DNA of 64,000 nt from Dyella_A sp051962475 (GTDB taxonomy: Bacteria > Pseudomonadota > Gammaproteobacteria > Xanthomonadales > Rhodanobacteraceae), in contig NZ_JBQCCF010000019.1 of the NCBI RefSeq assembly GCF_051962475.1, positions 1-64,000 of the forward strand. Reading direction: 5' to 3'. Positions 1 to 8,578 of the stretch are shown in pieces. Under the pieces are notes generated by a model, which was not told where the DNA came from, made no database searches, and worked only from the letters and a program-made list of their open reading frames with translations. Position numbers and translations under genes: made by a program. The stretch's first letter is position 1; each line of letters begins with the position of its first letter.

Positions 1-10
1 TGCTATTAGT

Positions 11-266
11 CCATCACGACGCGCCACAATTTGGCCCTCTCCCCTGAGTTTGCTCGGGGGAGAGGGTTGGGTGAGGGGGCGGGCTGTTGATCTTCGTGGT
101 CGAGGTGGCCGCATCTACAAAGCCGAAGCCCCCTTACCCCAGCCCTCTCCCCCGAACGGTGAAGCTGTTCAAGGGAGAGGGAGCAGAGCGCGGTGCCTTT
201 GTTCATCACGAAGCGCCGCGACTTGGCTCTCTCCCCCGAACAGTGAAGCTGTTCGGGGGAGCGGAG
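11..266. repeat. Cluster of three related intergenic hairpin repeats
   Basis: Three imperfect copies of a C-rich/G-rich stem-loop lie at about 35-66, 143-181 and 231-261. The third has 13-base arms, CTCCCCCGAACAG (231-243) and CTGTTCGGGGGAG (249-261), around a short loop. A 24-base flank at 11-34 recurs at 203-226 with 19 matching positions, so at least two copies share the same neighbouring sequence as well as the hairpin. This resembles the dispersed palindromic elements common between genes in Xanthomonadales genomes. The 316 bases before the first gene hold nothing else I recognise. Confidence 0.75.
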
Positions 267-316
267 TGGCACGGGGCGGCGTACGCTTGCGCCGTCTCCG
301 GGGCGAGAGCCACGCC

Positions 317-1134
317 ATGCATACGACCGAAAACGATGGCCGCTTCAGCCAGGCGGTCGCCGCGCTTTATCAGGATCTGCTGGTTCCGCTGATCTTCGCG
401 CCGTATGCGTCCGATCTGGTCGAGCGGCTGATCCCGCTGCAACCGGCAAGCGTGCTGGAGCTGGCGGCGGGCACCGGCGTGGTGACGCGTGAGTTGGCGG
501 CACGGTTGCCTCCCGGCACGTCGCTGGTGGCGACCGATCTCAACGAGGCTATGCTGGCCGTGGCGCAGGCGCAGGGCACCACGCGGGCGGTGGATTGGCG
601 CCAGGCCGACGCGATGGCCCTACCATTCGCCGACGCCACGTTCGATACGGTGGTGGCCAGTTTGGTGCGATGTTCTTTCCGGGTCGGGCGCACGCGTTTG
701 CTGAAGCCCGCCGTGTGCTGCGGCCCGGCGGCACGTTGCTGTTCAACGTGTGGGATCGGATCGAGACGAACGACTTCGCCTGGATCGTCACCGAGGTGGT
801 GGCCGGCATGTTTCCGGACGACCCGCCGCGCTTTTTGGCGCGCCTGCCGCACGGCTATTTCTCGCCGCCGGCGCTCGCACACGACCTCGCTGGCGGTGGC
901 TTCACGGCGCAGCCGCGTATCGAGACGATCAGCGCCATCAGCCGTGCCGCCAGCGCCGGCCGCGTGGCGCTGGCGTATTGCCAGGGCACGCCGCTGCGCG
1001 GGGAAATCGAGGCGCGCGACGGCACCCGCCTGGATGAGGCGACAGCGATGGCTACGGCGGCGCTTGCCGCGCGGTTCGGCATCGGTCCGGTGGCCGGCAG
1101 AATCCAGGCGCTGGTGGTGCAGGTGGTGCGCTGA
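317..1134 (+). pseudogene. Class I SAM-dependent methyltransferase, frameshifted
   Basis: The N-terminal half, read from ATG 317, has the Rossmann SAM-binding signature ELAAGTGVVTRELA and the later acidic motif LVATDLNEAML. After FDTVVAS (about base 655) the frame leads into nonsense. The +1-shifted frame immediately resumes the family pattern (QFGAMFFP, then EARRVLRPGG) and runs to the stop at 1132-1134. The family expectation at the junction is roughly VVCQFGAMFFP, so a single base appears to be missing near 653-658. Joined, the product would be about 272 residues, the usual length for ubiquinone/menaquinone-biosynthesis-like or arsenite-type class I methyltransferases. Either this is a recent pseudogene or one base was lost in sequencing. 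The substrate is unknown. Confidence 0.85.
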
Positions 1135-1153
1135 CCGACATCTCGCAGGAGGA

Positions 1154-1175
1154 AGGAGGCTTGGTTAAGCCTCCT
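1154..1175 (+). terminator. Hairpin terminator after the methyltransferase
   Basis: AGGAGGCTT (1154-1162) and AAGCCTCCT (1167-1175) form a perfect 9-bp stem with a GGTT loop. It starts 20 bases after the methyltransferase stop. The T-rich tail is weak (GCACCGCTTT). Confidence 0.6.
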
Positions 1176-1255
1176 GCACCGCTTTCGCCCCCTGACGACT
1201 CAGGCTGACTGCAAGTGCGCGTGGAGCGCGTACGGCTGTCTCCCGCTAAGCACGA

Positions 1256-2062
1256 TCAGGCATCGGCCATGCGCCGCAATTTTTCGGCCGTTTCCGCATC
1301 GGCGGGAACGAACGCTTCCAGCGCCAGCTCGGCCAGGGTGATGTCGACGGGGCTGCCGAACACCGTGGTGGTGCTGAGCATGTTGAGCACGGCGCCATCC
1401 ACCTCCAGCTGCATCGGTACGGCGATGGCTCCTTGCGGCCTCGCTTCGTCCGCGCTGCTTGCCATGGGCGCGGGCAGCGCCTGCAGTTCGCGCAGCAGGG
1501 CGAGCAACTGCGGATCGTGGCTGGCGTCGATCTGCTGGCGCAGGCGATGCAGCAGGTGCGCGCGCCACGCCCCGAGGTTGCGGATGCGCGGGGCGAGGCC
1601 GGCCGGATGCAGGCTCAGGCGCAGCACGTTGATCGGTGGCTGCAGCAACTCGGGAGCCACGCCGACGAGCAGGCGCGCGGTGGCCTGGTTGCTGGCCACG
1701 AGCTGCCAGTAGCGATCGATGGCGAGCGCGGGATAGGGCTCCAGGCCCTGCAGCAGCCGGTCGATGGTATGGCGGGCGGTGGCCAGTGCCGGATCATCCA
1801 GCGCGCGCTGCCGGAAGGCGGGAGCGAAACCCGCAGCGATCAGCAGCGCGTTGCGTTCGCGCAACGGCACGTCGAGGTATTCGGCCAGGTGCAGGATCAT
1901 GTCGCGGCTCGGCTGGGCGCGGCCGGATTCGACAAAACTCAGGTGGCGGGTGGAGATCTCCGCGCCGGTGGCGAGTTCGAGCTGGCTCAGCCGGCGATGG
2001 CGACGCCACTCGCGTAGCAGGTCGCCCACGGGGCGCGTGGTTTCTGGGAGCGCGGTGTTCAT
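1256..2062 (-). CDS. XRE-family regulator, MmyB/MLTR-like
   Basis: The 268-residue protein begins with a helix-turn-helix (about residues 10-65) containing the XRE pattern RLSQLELA..AEISTRHLSFVESGRAQPS. A long C-terminal region follows, typical of the MmyB-like ligand-binding domain (PALAIDRYWQLVASNQA is its hallmark start). The ATG at 2062 is chosen because the HTH starts a few residues later; the upstream in-frame extension is low-complexity and not family-like. The gene lies 59 bp downstream of the co-oriented NTF2-like gene, so the two probably form an operon. Regulators of this type often control a neighbouring oxidoreductase or small-molecule gene. The palindrome at 2549-2569 in front of the operon is a plausible target, which would make the regulator autoregulatory (inference). 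Confidence 0.85.
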   Translation of the reverse strand: MNTALPETTRPVGDLLREWRRHRRLSQLELATGAEISTRHLSFVESGRAQPSRDMILHLAEYLDVPLRERNALLIAAGFAPAFRQRALDDPALATARHTIDRLLQGLEPYPALAIDRYWQLVASNQATARLLVGVAPELLQPPINVLRLSLHPAGLAPRIRNLGAWRAHLLHRLRQQIDASHDPQLLALLRELQALPAPMASSADEARPQGAIAVPMQLEVDGAVLNMLSTTTVFGSPVDITLAELALEAFVPADAETAEKLRRMADA

Positions 2063-2121
2063 ACGTCGATGGTAACGAGCGATGGATGCGCCGCGCGCGC
2101 ACGCGCAGCGCACCCAAAGCC

Positions 2122-2490
2122 TCAGGCGGCGACCGGCACCTTGTCTAGGAAGCCGTGCACCTGGCGGATGCGGCCGCCGTCCAGCACGGCGACGTCGAAC
2201 CCGATCACCAGCGGCTCGACCGCGCCGGGCTCGGTCAGATGCCAGTGGAAGCGGGCGATGTCGTGGTGCGCGTCGACCTCTCCGGCGAGGCGGAACACAT
2301 GGCCGGGGAACATGTTCTGCACCGCGGCGACGGTGGCGTCGATGGCCTCCCAGCCGCGCGCCTCGATCATCGGGTCGACGTAGGCGGCGTGTTCGGCGTA
2401 CACGTCCTCGATCAGCGCGCGACGGCGCAGCGGGTCGGTCTCGTTCCAGCCCTTGAGGTAGTTCTCGATGAGTTGGCGGGTGGCGGTCAT
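2122..2490 (-). CDS. NTF2-like/SnoaL-like domain protein
   Basis: This 122-residue protein shows the alpha+beta NTF2-like pattern: an initial helix (LIENYLKGWNETDPLRRRALIEDVY), the YVDPM segment, and late strands ending in GFLDKVP. Such proteins are small-molecule binding or isomerase-like folds; no specific reaction can be assigned. The ATG at 2490 gives a complete single domain, and longer in-frame extensions have no family features. It is the first gene of a probable two-gene minus-strand unit with the XRE regulator and diverges from the GlxA-like gene. The shared upstream region carries a perfect palindrome about 60 bases from this start. Confidence 0.8.
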   Translation of the reverse strand: MTATRQLIENYLKGWNETDPLRRRALIEDVYAEHAAYVDPMIEARGWEAIDATVAAVQNMFPGHVFRLAGEVDAHHDIARFHWHLTEPGAVEPLVIGFDVAVLDGGRIRQVHGFLDKVPVAA

Positions 2491-2548
2491 GGCGTGTGCT
2501 CCTTTGCTGTGGGTGTGAGCACAGCTTGCCGGCGGCATGACGGCGCGG

Positions 2549-2569
2549 CGATTACCTCGGAGGTAATCG
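2549..2569. promoter_or_regulatory. Perfect 21-bp palindrome, probable operator
   Basis: CGATTACCTC (2549-2558), a single central G, and GAGGTAATCG (2560-2569) make a perfect inverted repeat between two divergent genes. Arms of 10 bp with a one-base centre are what a dimeric repressor would bind. Candidate binders are the XRE regulator at 1256-2062 or the GlxA-like protein at 2701-3636; the sequence alone does not decide between them. Confidence 0.75.
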
Positions 2570-2700
2570 ATCGCCGAGAGCGTATCCGCGACGAGGGCGG
2601 AACGGTCCTGGAAAGACCACGCCGCCCATCGACGCGGCTTGACGCCCGCCTCGCGCTTACGCCACTTTCCGGGCCTGCATCGAGTCGGACGACTGCCACC

Positions 2701-3636
2701 ATGCGACGCGAGATTGCCATCGTCGTTTTCCCCGGGTTTCAGCTGCTGGATGCGGCCGGCCCGGTGGCTGTGTTCGAGATGGCGGAGCGTTTCCGGCCGG
2801 GCAGTTATGCGGTCCATGTGCTGGCGCCGAACGGCGGCGTGGTGCGCAGCTCCTCCGGCGTGTGCCTGGCGGCCGCGCCGATGGAGTCCGGGCGCTTCGA
2901 CACGGTGATCGTGTCCGGCGGCAACCTGGCCCAGGTCGAGGAGCACGCGGGCGCCGTCGTGGCATGGCTGGGCGAAGACGCCTCGCGCCGAACGGCGGGC
3001 GTCTGCTCGGGCGCGTTCTTCCTGGCCGAGGCGGGTCTACTCGACGGGCGGCGTGCCACCACGCATTGGGATGCGGCCGAGCGGTTCCGGCTGCGCTACC
3101 CGCAGGTTCGGCTCGACGCCGAGCGAATGTTTGTCCGCGACGGCAGGTTGTGGACTTCCGCCGGGATCTCCGCCGGCATCGATCTGGCGCTTGCGCTGGT
3201 GGAGGACGATCTCGGCCCCGGCCTTGCACGCCGGGCGGCGCAGCAGCTGGTGGTGCATCAGCGTCGGCACGCCGGGCAGTCGCAGTACTCGGCGCTGGTG
3301 GAGCAGGGCGGTCGCACCGGGCGTTTCGGTGAGCTGGTCGGCTGGATGCGTACGCGTCTGGCCGAGCCGATGACGGTGGAGCGGCTGGCCGAGCGCGCCG
3401 CGATGAGCCCGCGGAACTTCGCCCGCGCCTTCGTCGCCGAGATCGGCGCCACGCCGGCCAAGGTGGTCGAGGGCATGCGGCTGGAGGCTGCCCGCGTGGC
3501 GGTGGAGACCAGTCACCTGCATCTCGATCACATTGCCGCCTCCACCGGCTTTGGCGATGCCACCCGCATGCGCCGCGCCTTCATTCGCGCTTTCGGCATG
3601 TCGCCGCAGTCGCTACGCCGCAGCGCGGGCGGATGA
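2701..3636 (+). CDS. GlxA-family AraC-type regulator with DJ-1/PfpI domain
   Basis: The 311-residue protein has an N-terminal DJ-1/PfpI-like domain (residues about 4-170) with the nucleophile-elbow-like Cys102 in AGVCSGAFFLAEAG followed by ATTHW. The C-terminal third is an AraC-type double HTH (SPRNFARAF and FGDATRMRRAFIRAFGMSPQSLR). This is the standard GlxA-type architecture and length. Such proteins sense small molecules through the amidotransferase-like domain and activate nearby genes. It diverges from the NTF2-like gene. The ATG at 2701 starts directly with the first beta strand, MRREIAIVVFPGF. Confidence 0.9.
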   Translation: MRREIAIVVFPGFQLLDAAGPVAVFEMAERFRPGSYAVHVLAPNGGVVRSSSGVCLAAAPMESGRFDTVIVSGGNLAQVEEHAGAVVAWLGEDASRRTAGVCSGAFFLAEAGLLDGRRATTHWDAAERFRLRYPQVRLDAERMFVRDGRLWTSAGISAGIDLALALVEDDLGPGLARRAAQQLVVHQRRHAGQSQYSALVEQGGRTGRFGELVGWMRTRLAEPMTVERLAERAAMSPRNFARAFVAEIGATPAKVVEGMRLEAARVAVETSHLHLDHIAASTGFGDATRMRRAFIRAFGMSPQSLRRSAGG

Positions 3637-3823
3637 GCGCCGAGCGCGGCTAGGCGTGTCGCGCCCGCGCGTTCCAGCTGGCCGTTTTTGGCCGGAATTT
3701 GTCCTTGTCCACGACGGGCAGGCCGTCCATAAAAGAGCGCGCCGCAGCGCCGCGCCGATGGTCGGTGCCGCGGCGCGGCGCGATGTCGGCACACACCCTT
3801 TGCTCCCTGCTTCGAGGACTCCC

Positions 3824-4822
3824 ATGCGCTTGATCCCGCTCGTTTCGGCCATGCTCCTGTGTGTCGGCGCTGCGCGCGCTGCCACGCCACCGCCTGCACC
3901 CGTGACACCGCCTGCCCGTCTCGATCACATCCTGCTGTGGGGCCGCGGTATCGACCAGGTCACAGCGGTAATGGCGGTGAAGCTCGGATTCCAGGTGCGG
4001 CCTGGGCGCGATCCGGCCGGCGTGGCCAACCGCTATATCCGCCTGGCCGACAGCAGCTTCATCGAGTTGCTGGGCATCACCCGTCCCAATCCGGACTTCG
4101 ATCCGGGCATGAAGGAAGACCAGCAGGCGTTGAAGGGTGGGCCGGGCTCGCGCACGTTCGGCTTCCGCACGTCTTCGCTCGAGGCGATCCATCGCTCGCT
4201 GCAGGCGCTGCACTACGCGGTGACGCCGTTCTTCGCCGGGCCAGACAGCGCCAGGCCGGGCTGGCGATTGTTCGCGTTCGATCGCGCGCCGCTGTCGAGC
4301 AACACCTTCTTCATCGACTACGCCGCGGACTACGCGCCGGATCAGTTCGATCCCGGCAACACCGCCGATCATCGTGTGAGCCGCGAGCACCCCAACGGTG
4401 CGCGCGAGCTCTCGTCGATCTGGCTGGTGTCCGGTGATGCCGAGGCCGACCGTCGGCAGCTGGAACGGATGGGGTTCGGCCACGCCGTGCCGGTGAAGTT
4501 GGCCGCCGTGGGCGCGAAAGGCTTCTGCGTGCCGGTCGGCCCCACCGCGCTGCTGGCGTTGCAGCCCGACGGTGCGGGGCTGGCGGCCAAGACCATGGCC
4601 GAGGGCGGCCCGCGCATCCTCGGGGTGAGCTTCGGCGTGAGCGACCTTGGCCGCGCGCAACGCTGGGTCGAGCGCGGCTACGAGCGCGCGCTGCCGACCT
4701 ACCGCGGCCTGTGGGGCGAGTCCGTGCTCGCGCCGAGCCAGGACGATCTGGGCCTGTCGATCGAATTCCACGCGATGCAGCCGGCACGCTCGCCCTGCGC
4801 GGGGGCGGCGGTACCGCAGTAG
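3824..4822 (+). CDS. Secreted VOC/glyoxalase-like protein
   Basis: The 332-residue product starts with a signal peptide (MRLIPLVSAMLLCVGAARA, cleavage near residue 19). It continues with a glyoxalase-like fold: ARLDHILLWGRGIDQVTAVMAVKLGFQV is the first beta-alpha unit, and a second VOC half begins near SSIWLVSGDAEADRRQLERMGF. This resembles the Glyoxalase_3-type (PF13468) families, which lack a firm reaction. Export makes a periplasmic location likely. It stands alone between a plus-strand regulator and a convergent minus-strand gene. The metal ligands of true glyoxalase I are not clearly conserved, so no enzymatic activity is assigned. Confidence 0.75.
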   Translation: MRLIPLVSAMLLCVGAARAATPPPAPVTPPARLDHILLWGRGIDQVTAVMAVKLGFQVRPGRDPAGVANRYIRLADSSFIELLGITRPNPDFDPGMKEDQQALKGGPGSRTFGFRTSSLEAIHRSLQALHYAVTPFFAGPDSARPGWRLFAFDRAPLSSNTFFIDYAADYAPDQFDPGNTADHRVSREHPNGARELSSIWLVSGDAEADRRQLERMGFGHAVPVKLAAVGAKGFCVPVGPTALLALQPDGAGLAAKTMAEGGPRILGVSFGVSDLGRAQRWVERGYERALPTYRGLWGESVLAPSQDDLGLSIEFHAMQPARSPCAGAAVPQ

Positions 4823-4865
4823 GCGCGCTCGCACCGGTCGCCCAACGACAACGTGGCGACGGAAC

Positions 4866-5708
4866 TCACTGCGCCGCCGGCTCCGCGGACTGGATCCACA
4901 GTCGCCCCTGCGCCAGGTCGAGCGTCACGATCTTGTCGTGCAGGAACGGCATGCCGAGGTTGCCGTCGATGATCATCGACGGGGTGAAGGCACGGCCGCG
5001 GGCATGCAGGCCGGGGGCGACGTCGAAGTCCGCGCTCTGCTCACCCTTCGCGTCCGGGTCCAGGCCGAACAGTGCGGCATAGGGCTGCGAGACGAGCACG
5101 GTGCCGCCGTTGCCGGTATCGAGTTCGAACCACACGGTGCCCCGCGCGGTCGGCACACCCACCGAAGCGGCGAGCGCATGACCCTGCAGCTCGCGCGACA
5201 GCAGCAGCGGCAGCGGCCGGGCCTTTGCCACGCGTTCGCGCAGGCTTGCCGGCGTCTCCACGATCAGTTGCCGGTGCAGCAGGTCGATGGTGATCGTCCT
5301 GCCGGCGAACAGGTCCAGGGCGATCGAGCCGGCCACGGGGGCGGCGTCCTTGGCCATCAACGGCGCCGGGTCGATCACCGCGGTGACCGGAGCGGAAAAC
5401 GGGCGGCCGTCGAGGTTGATCCGCACGTTGTCGCAACGTGGCGCGTCGAGGCGGTTGCCGGTCATCTGGAAGCCCGACAGGCGTCCCCATGGCGTGCAGC
5501 CGATGGCCTTGGCGAAGGCCGGCGCCAGCAGCGTGATGCCGCCGGCGGAGTCGAAGACGAACAGGCCCGGGTGCCCGGCGACGCTGGCGCGCAGGGCCAC
5601 CGTCTTGCGGTAGGGCTCGAGCTTGAACACCGCTTCGGGTGCCGCGCTGCGGGCCACGGCGGCAGTGCCCAGCAGGCCGAGGGCGATGGCGAGGATGATG
5701 CGTTTCAT
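4866..5708 (-). CDS. Periplasmic retropepsin-like aspartyl protease family protein
   Basis: The 280-residue protein has a signal peptide (MKRIILAIALGLLGTAAVARSAA) and two retropepsin-like halves. The first active-site motif is degenerate, FVFDSAGGITLL (Asp53). The second, FELDTGNGGTVLVS (Asp197), is closer to the canonical DTG. Two-lobed proteins of this kind are common in Xanthomonadales envelopes; whether both aspartates act together is unknown. It diverges from the truncated LysR gene at 5805. A second two-lobed aspartyl protease-like protein occurs at 48742-49707, with which it shares family but little obvious sequence. Confidence 0.8.
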   Translation of the reverse strand: MKRIILAIALGLLGTAAVARSAAPEAVFKLEPYRKTVALRASVAGHPGLFVFDSAGGITLLAPAFAKAIGCTPWGRLSGFQMTGNRLDAPRCDNVRINLDGRPFSAPVTAVIDPAPLMAKDAAPVAGSIALDLFAGRTITIDLLHRQLIVETPASLRERVAKARPLPLLLSRELQGHALAASVGVPTARGTVWFELDTGNGGTVLVSQPYAALFGLDPDAKGEQSADFDVAPGLHARGRAFTPSMIIDGNLGMPFLHDKIVTLDLAQGRLWIQSAEPAAQ

Positions 5709-5804
5709 GAGGATGTTCCGCGGGAGTCGGGGCGTACTGTATCCAGCCGGGATAGCCGTCTATGCTGCGCGCTCCGAATTCACCCTTCGGCGGGACGAAA
5801 TACC

Positions 5805-6382
5805 GTGGACCGGTTCACCGCCATGCACTCCTTCGCCTCGGCCGCTATCCACAACTGGCCCTGCACCTGTCGATGGAAAACCGTAGCCAGGATCTCATCG
5901 GACGCGGCTGGGACTGTGCGATCCGCATCGCGGCCTTGCCCGATTCCTCGCTGATCGCGCGCCGCCTGGGCGTGATCCGCTGGATCACCTGCGCCGCCCC
6001 GGAATACCTGGCCCGCGCGGGCGAACCGCGCAGCCCGACCGATCTGGCGCATCACAATTGCCTGGGCTTCATGCCCGTGGGCGAGCGCGCCCCGGCGCCG
6101 TGGCGCTTTCAAGCCGATGGGCGGTCGATCGAATGGGTGCCGTCCGGCAACCTGGTCACTGACTCGCTCGACCCGCTGCTCGACGCAGCGGTGGCGGGGC
6201 TGGGCCTGGTGCAGATCGATCACGCCGCGGCGCGCGGCCTGATCGGCGAGGGACGCCTGCGCCGCGTGCTTGCCGGCTTCGTGGCCGAAGGCCCGCCGAT
6301 CATGCTGCTCGGTGGCGGCTCGCGGCAGATGTCCCGGAAGGTGCGCGCCTTCGGCGATTTCGTGGAAAGCCTGCTGGCCTGA
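5805..6382 (+). pseudogene. LysR-family regulator with internal deletion
   Basis: GTG 5805 opens with the typical LysR start (M)DRFTAMHSFASA. The expected wHTH and linker, about 95-100 residues, are then missing: the DNA passes at about 5843 into a different frame that encodes the effector-binding domain from RYPQLALHLSMENR onward. That domain is otherwise complete to LLA at 6382 (RRLG, a central hinge near DSLDPLLDAAVAGLGL). A frame-disrupting deletion of roughly 290 bp explains this best. The gene can no longer give a DNA-binding regulator, although the domain could be translated from ATG 5762. It was probably the divergent regulator of the retropepsin-like gene (inference). Confidence 0.85.
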
Positions 6383-6412
6383 GCCGTCGGCCGGTGCACG
6401 GCTATCCGCCTC

Positions 6413-6443
6413 GCGTCCGGATCGCAGAACGCGACCCGGACGC
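6413..6443. terminator. Hairpin between convergent genes
   Basis: GCGTCCGG (6413-6420) and CCGGACGC (6436-6443) form an 8-bp stem between two convergent genes. No clear T-tract follows, so its role as a terminator is uncertain. Confidence 0.4.
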
Positions 6444-6475
6444 CTGGTCTTCGCCGACGGATTTCTTTCCTCGAT

Positions 6476-8413
6476 TCAGAGCGCGGCGTTGCCTGCCACC
6501 GGCAGCAGCACCGCACTCTTGCCGTCGGCGCCGTGCTCGATGGTGATGGTGGCCTTGCGGTAATCGGCCGGCTTGGCGAACAGGATGTTCGGCACGTAGG
6601 TCTGCGGGTTGCGGTCGTACAGCGGGAACAGCGTGGACTGGATCTGCACCATGATCCGGTGGCCCGGCTTGAAGGCGTAGTTCACCGTGGGCAGGCGGAA
6701 CTTGTACTCCTGCACCTCATTGGCCGGAATCGGCGCGGGCTCGGCGAAGCTCTTGCGGTAGCGGCCGCGGAAGATGTCCATCGACACCGGCAATTCGTAG
6801 CCGCCCATCGTCGGATCGCTGGGCACGGTGCCGGGGTAGACGTCGATCAGCTTGACCACGAAATCGCCGTCGGTGCCGGTGGTGCGGGCGAACAGGTCGG
6901 CGATCGGCGCGCCCTGCACGGTCACTGTCTTGGTCAGCACCGGCGTGGTGTAGGACAGCACGTCCGGGCGCGTCTCGACGAAGCGCTGGTCCTGCACCAG
7001 CCAGGTACGCCAGCGGTCGTTCTCCTGCGGGATCGGCCGCGCCAGGTAGGGCACCGGCTTGGCCGGATCGGAGACGTAGTTGTCGCCGCCGCCGCTGGGC
7101 GCCTCGAAGCCCAGGCCGAAGTCGCCCTGCAGGTACAGCGGCGTGAGCGACTGCTCGCTGGCCGGCTTCCAGTCGGTGAAGCTGTCCCAGCGCTGCTCGA
7201 CCGGGTTATAGATCATCGCCTGCGGCAGCGGCGTGGCCAGCGGCATGCCGCGCAGGTAGTGCTGGAACCACGGGATCATCACCTGCTGACGGAACTGCGC
7301 CGTGGTATTGCCCGGCCACTTCAGCGGGCCCATGTTCCAGCCGTCGCGGTTGATCTGGCTGTGCCACCACGGGCCCATCACCAGATGGTTGTTCGCGCCG
7401 TGACCGGCTTTGTCCAGCGCCTCCCAGGCGTGCACGGCGCCGTAGATGTCCTCCTGGTCCCACAGGCCCTGCAGCCACATCGTGGGCACGTTGGATGGGT
7501 GGGCGACCAGCAGCCTGTCCAGCGCCTGCAACTGCCAGAACGCATCGTAGGCCGGGTGCGCGGCGAAGCGTTTCCACCACGGCAACTGGCCGAAGCCGTG
7601 GGCCACGGCGTAGTCGCCGGCCGAGCCAGCCTGGAGGAAGTTGGTGTAGTCGTCGTAGTTGTCGCGCGGCACGGTTTCGCCCGAGCCCTGCTTGGTCATC
7701 TGGCCGGTGAAGTAGTCCAGGTTCACCTGACGCAGCGCGCCGTAGTGGTACCAGTCGTCGCCCATCCAGCCGTCGATCATCGGGCTCTCCGGCGCGGCGA
7801 CCTTGAGCGCCGGATGTGGATGGAGCAGGGCCATCGCCACGGTCCAGCCGTCGTAGGACGAGCCGATCATGCCGACGTTGCCGTTGGACTCCTTGATGTT
7901 CTTCACTAGCCAGTCGATGGTGTCCCAGGCATCGGTGGTGTCGTCGGTCTTGGTGGGGTTGAGCGGGCCCATCGGCGGGCGCGTCATGATGTATTTGCCC
8001 TCGGAGCCGTATTTGCCGCGGATGTCCTGTGCCACCAGGATCGTGCTGCCGTCGGCCCAGTCCTTGTCGCCGGACCACACGGCATCGGCCATCTTCGGGC
8101 TCTTGCCTGGCATCATGCCGCTGGCGTCGTAGGGCGTGCGCTCGAGCAGCATCGGCAGGCCATGCGCGCCCTTGGGGATCATGATCACCGTGTGCAGCTT
8201 CACGCCGTCGCGCATGGGGATCATCACCTCGCGCCGCACGTAGTCGAAGTTGCCCTCCGGCAGGTTCCACTTGGCCGGAATGTCCGATCCGGTCTGGATC
8301 ATGTCGGGAGTCACCTTGGCCGCATCCTGGCCCGCGCGGGGCGTGGCGAATGCATTGGCGGAGGCAAGGCAGAGGAGCGAAACGATCGCCGAAGCCAGGG
8401 CGGCTTTCTTCAT
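6476..8413 (-). CDS. Alpha-amino acid ester hydrolase (CocE/NonD family)
   Basis: The 645-residue secreted protein starts with a signal peptide (MKKAALASAIVSLLCLASANAFA). Its alpha/beta-hydrolase core has the nucleophile motif GSSYDGW (Ser186), Asp319 in LWDQED, and His351 in WWHSQINRDG. Established alpha-amino acid ester hydrolases, which transfer acyl groups to and from beta-lactam nuclei, carry just this triad plus a carboxylate cluster. Glu321 and Asp322 following the catalytic Asp, and the acidic DDWYHYG segment (219-225), match that cluster. The C-terminal part is the jelly-roll domain of the CocE/S15 family. The length agrees with Xanthomonas and Acetobacter enzymes. The natural substrate is unknown; dipeptide or amino acid esters are plausible. 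Confidence 0.9.
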   Translation of the reverse strand: MKKAALASAIVSLLCLASANAFATPRAGQDAAKVTPDMIQTGSDIPAKWNLPEGNFDYVRREVMIPMRDGVKLHTVIMIPKGAHGLPMLLERTPYDASGMMPGKSPKMADAVWSGDKDWADGSTILVAQDIRGKYGSEGKYIMTRPPMGPLNPTKTDDTTDAWDTIDWLVKNIKESNGNVGMIGSSYDGWTVAMALLHPHPALKVAAPESPMIDGWMGDDWYHYGALRQVNLDYFTGQMTKQGSGETVPRDNYDDYTNFLQAGSAGDYAVAHGFGQLPWWKRFAAHPAYDAFWQLQALDRLLVAHPSNVPTMWLQGLWDQEDIYGAVHAWEALDKAGHGANNHLVMGPWWHSQINRDGWNMGPLKWPGNTTAQFRQQVMIPWFQHYLRGMPLATPLPQAMIYNPVEQRWDSFTDWKPASEQSLTPLYLQGDFGLGFEAPSGGGDNYVSDPAKPVPYLARPIPQENDRWRTWLVQDQRFVETRPDVLSYTTPVLTKTVTVQGAPIADLFARTTGTDGDFVVKLIDVYPGTVPSDPTMGGYELPVSMDIFRGRYRKSFAEPAPIPANEVQEYKFRLPTVNYAFKPGHRIMVQIQSTLFPLYDRNPQTYVPNILFAKPADYRKATITIEHGADGKSAVLLPVAGNAAL

Positions 8414-8578
8414 GTCCGAGGGTCCTTTGGGTGGGAGAGGCCGGCGATCCGATCGGGTCGCGCCCGGCAACTATGCGAACCGCGGCGGCAACTTGGCAAG
8501 GCGGGCACGGTCGAAACTCCTTGCGCGCGGCGCCCGCAGCGACGCGTTGCCCGGCGCGGCGGGTAGTAGCATCGCCGG

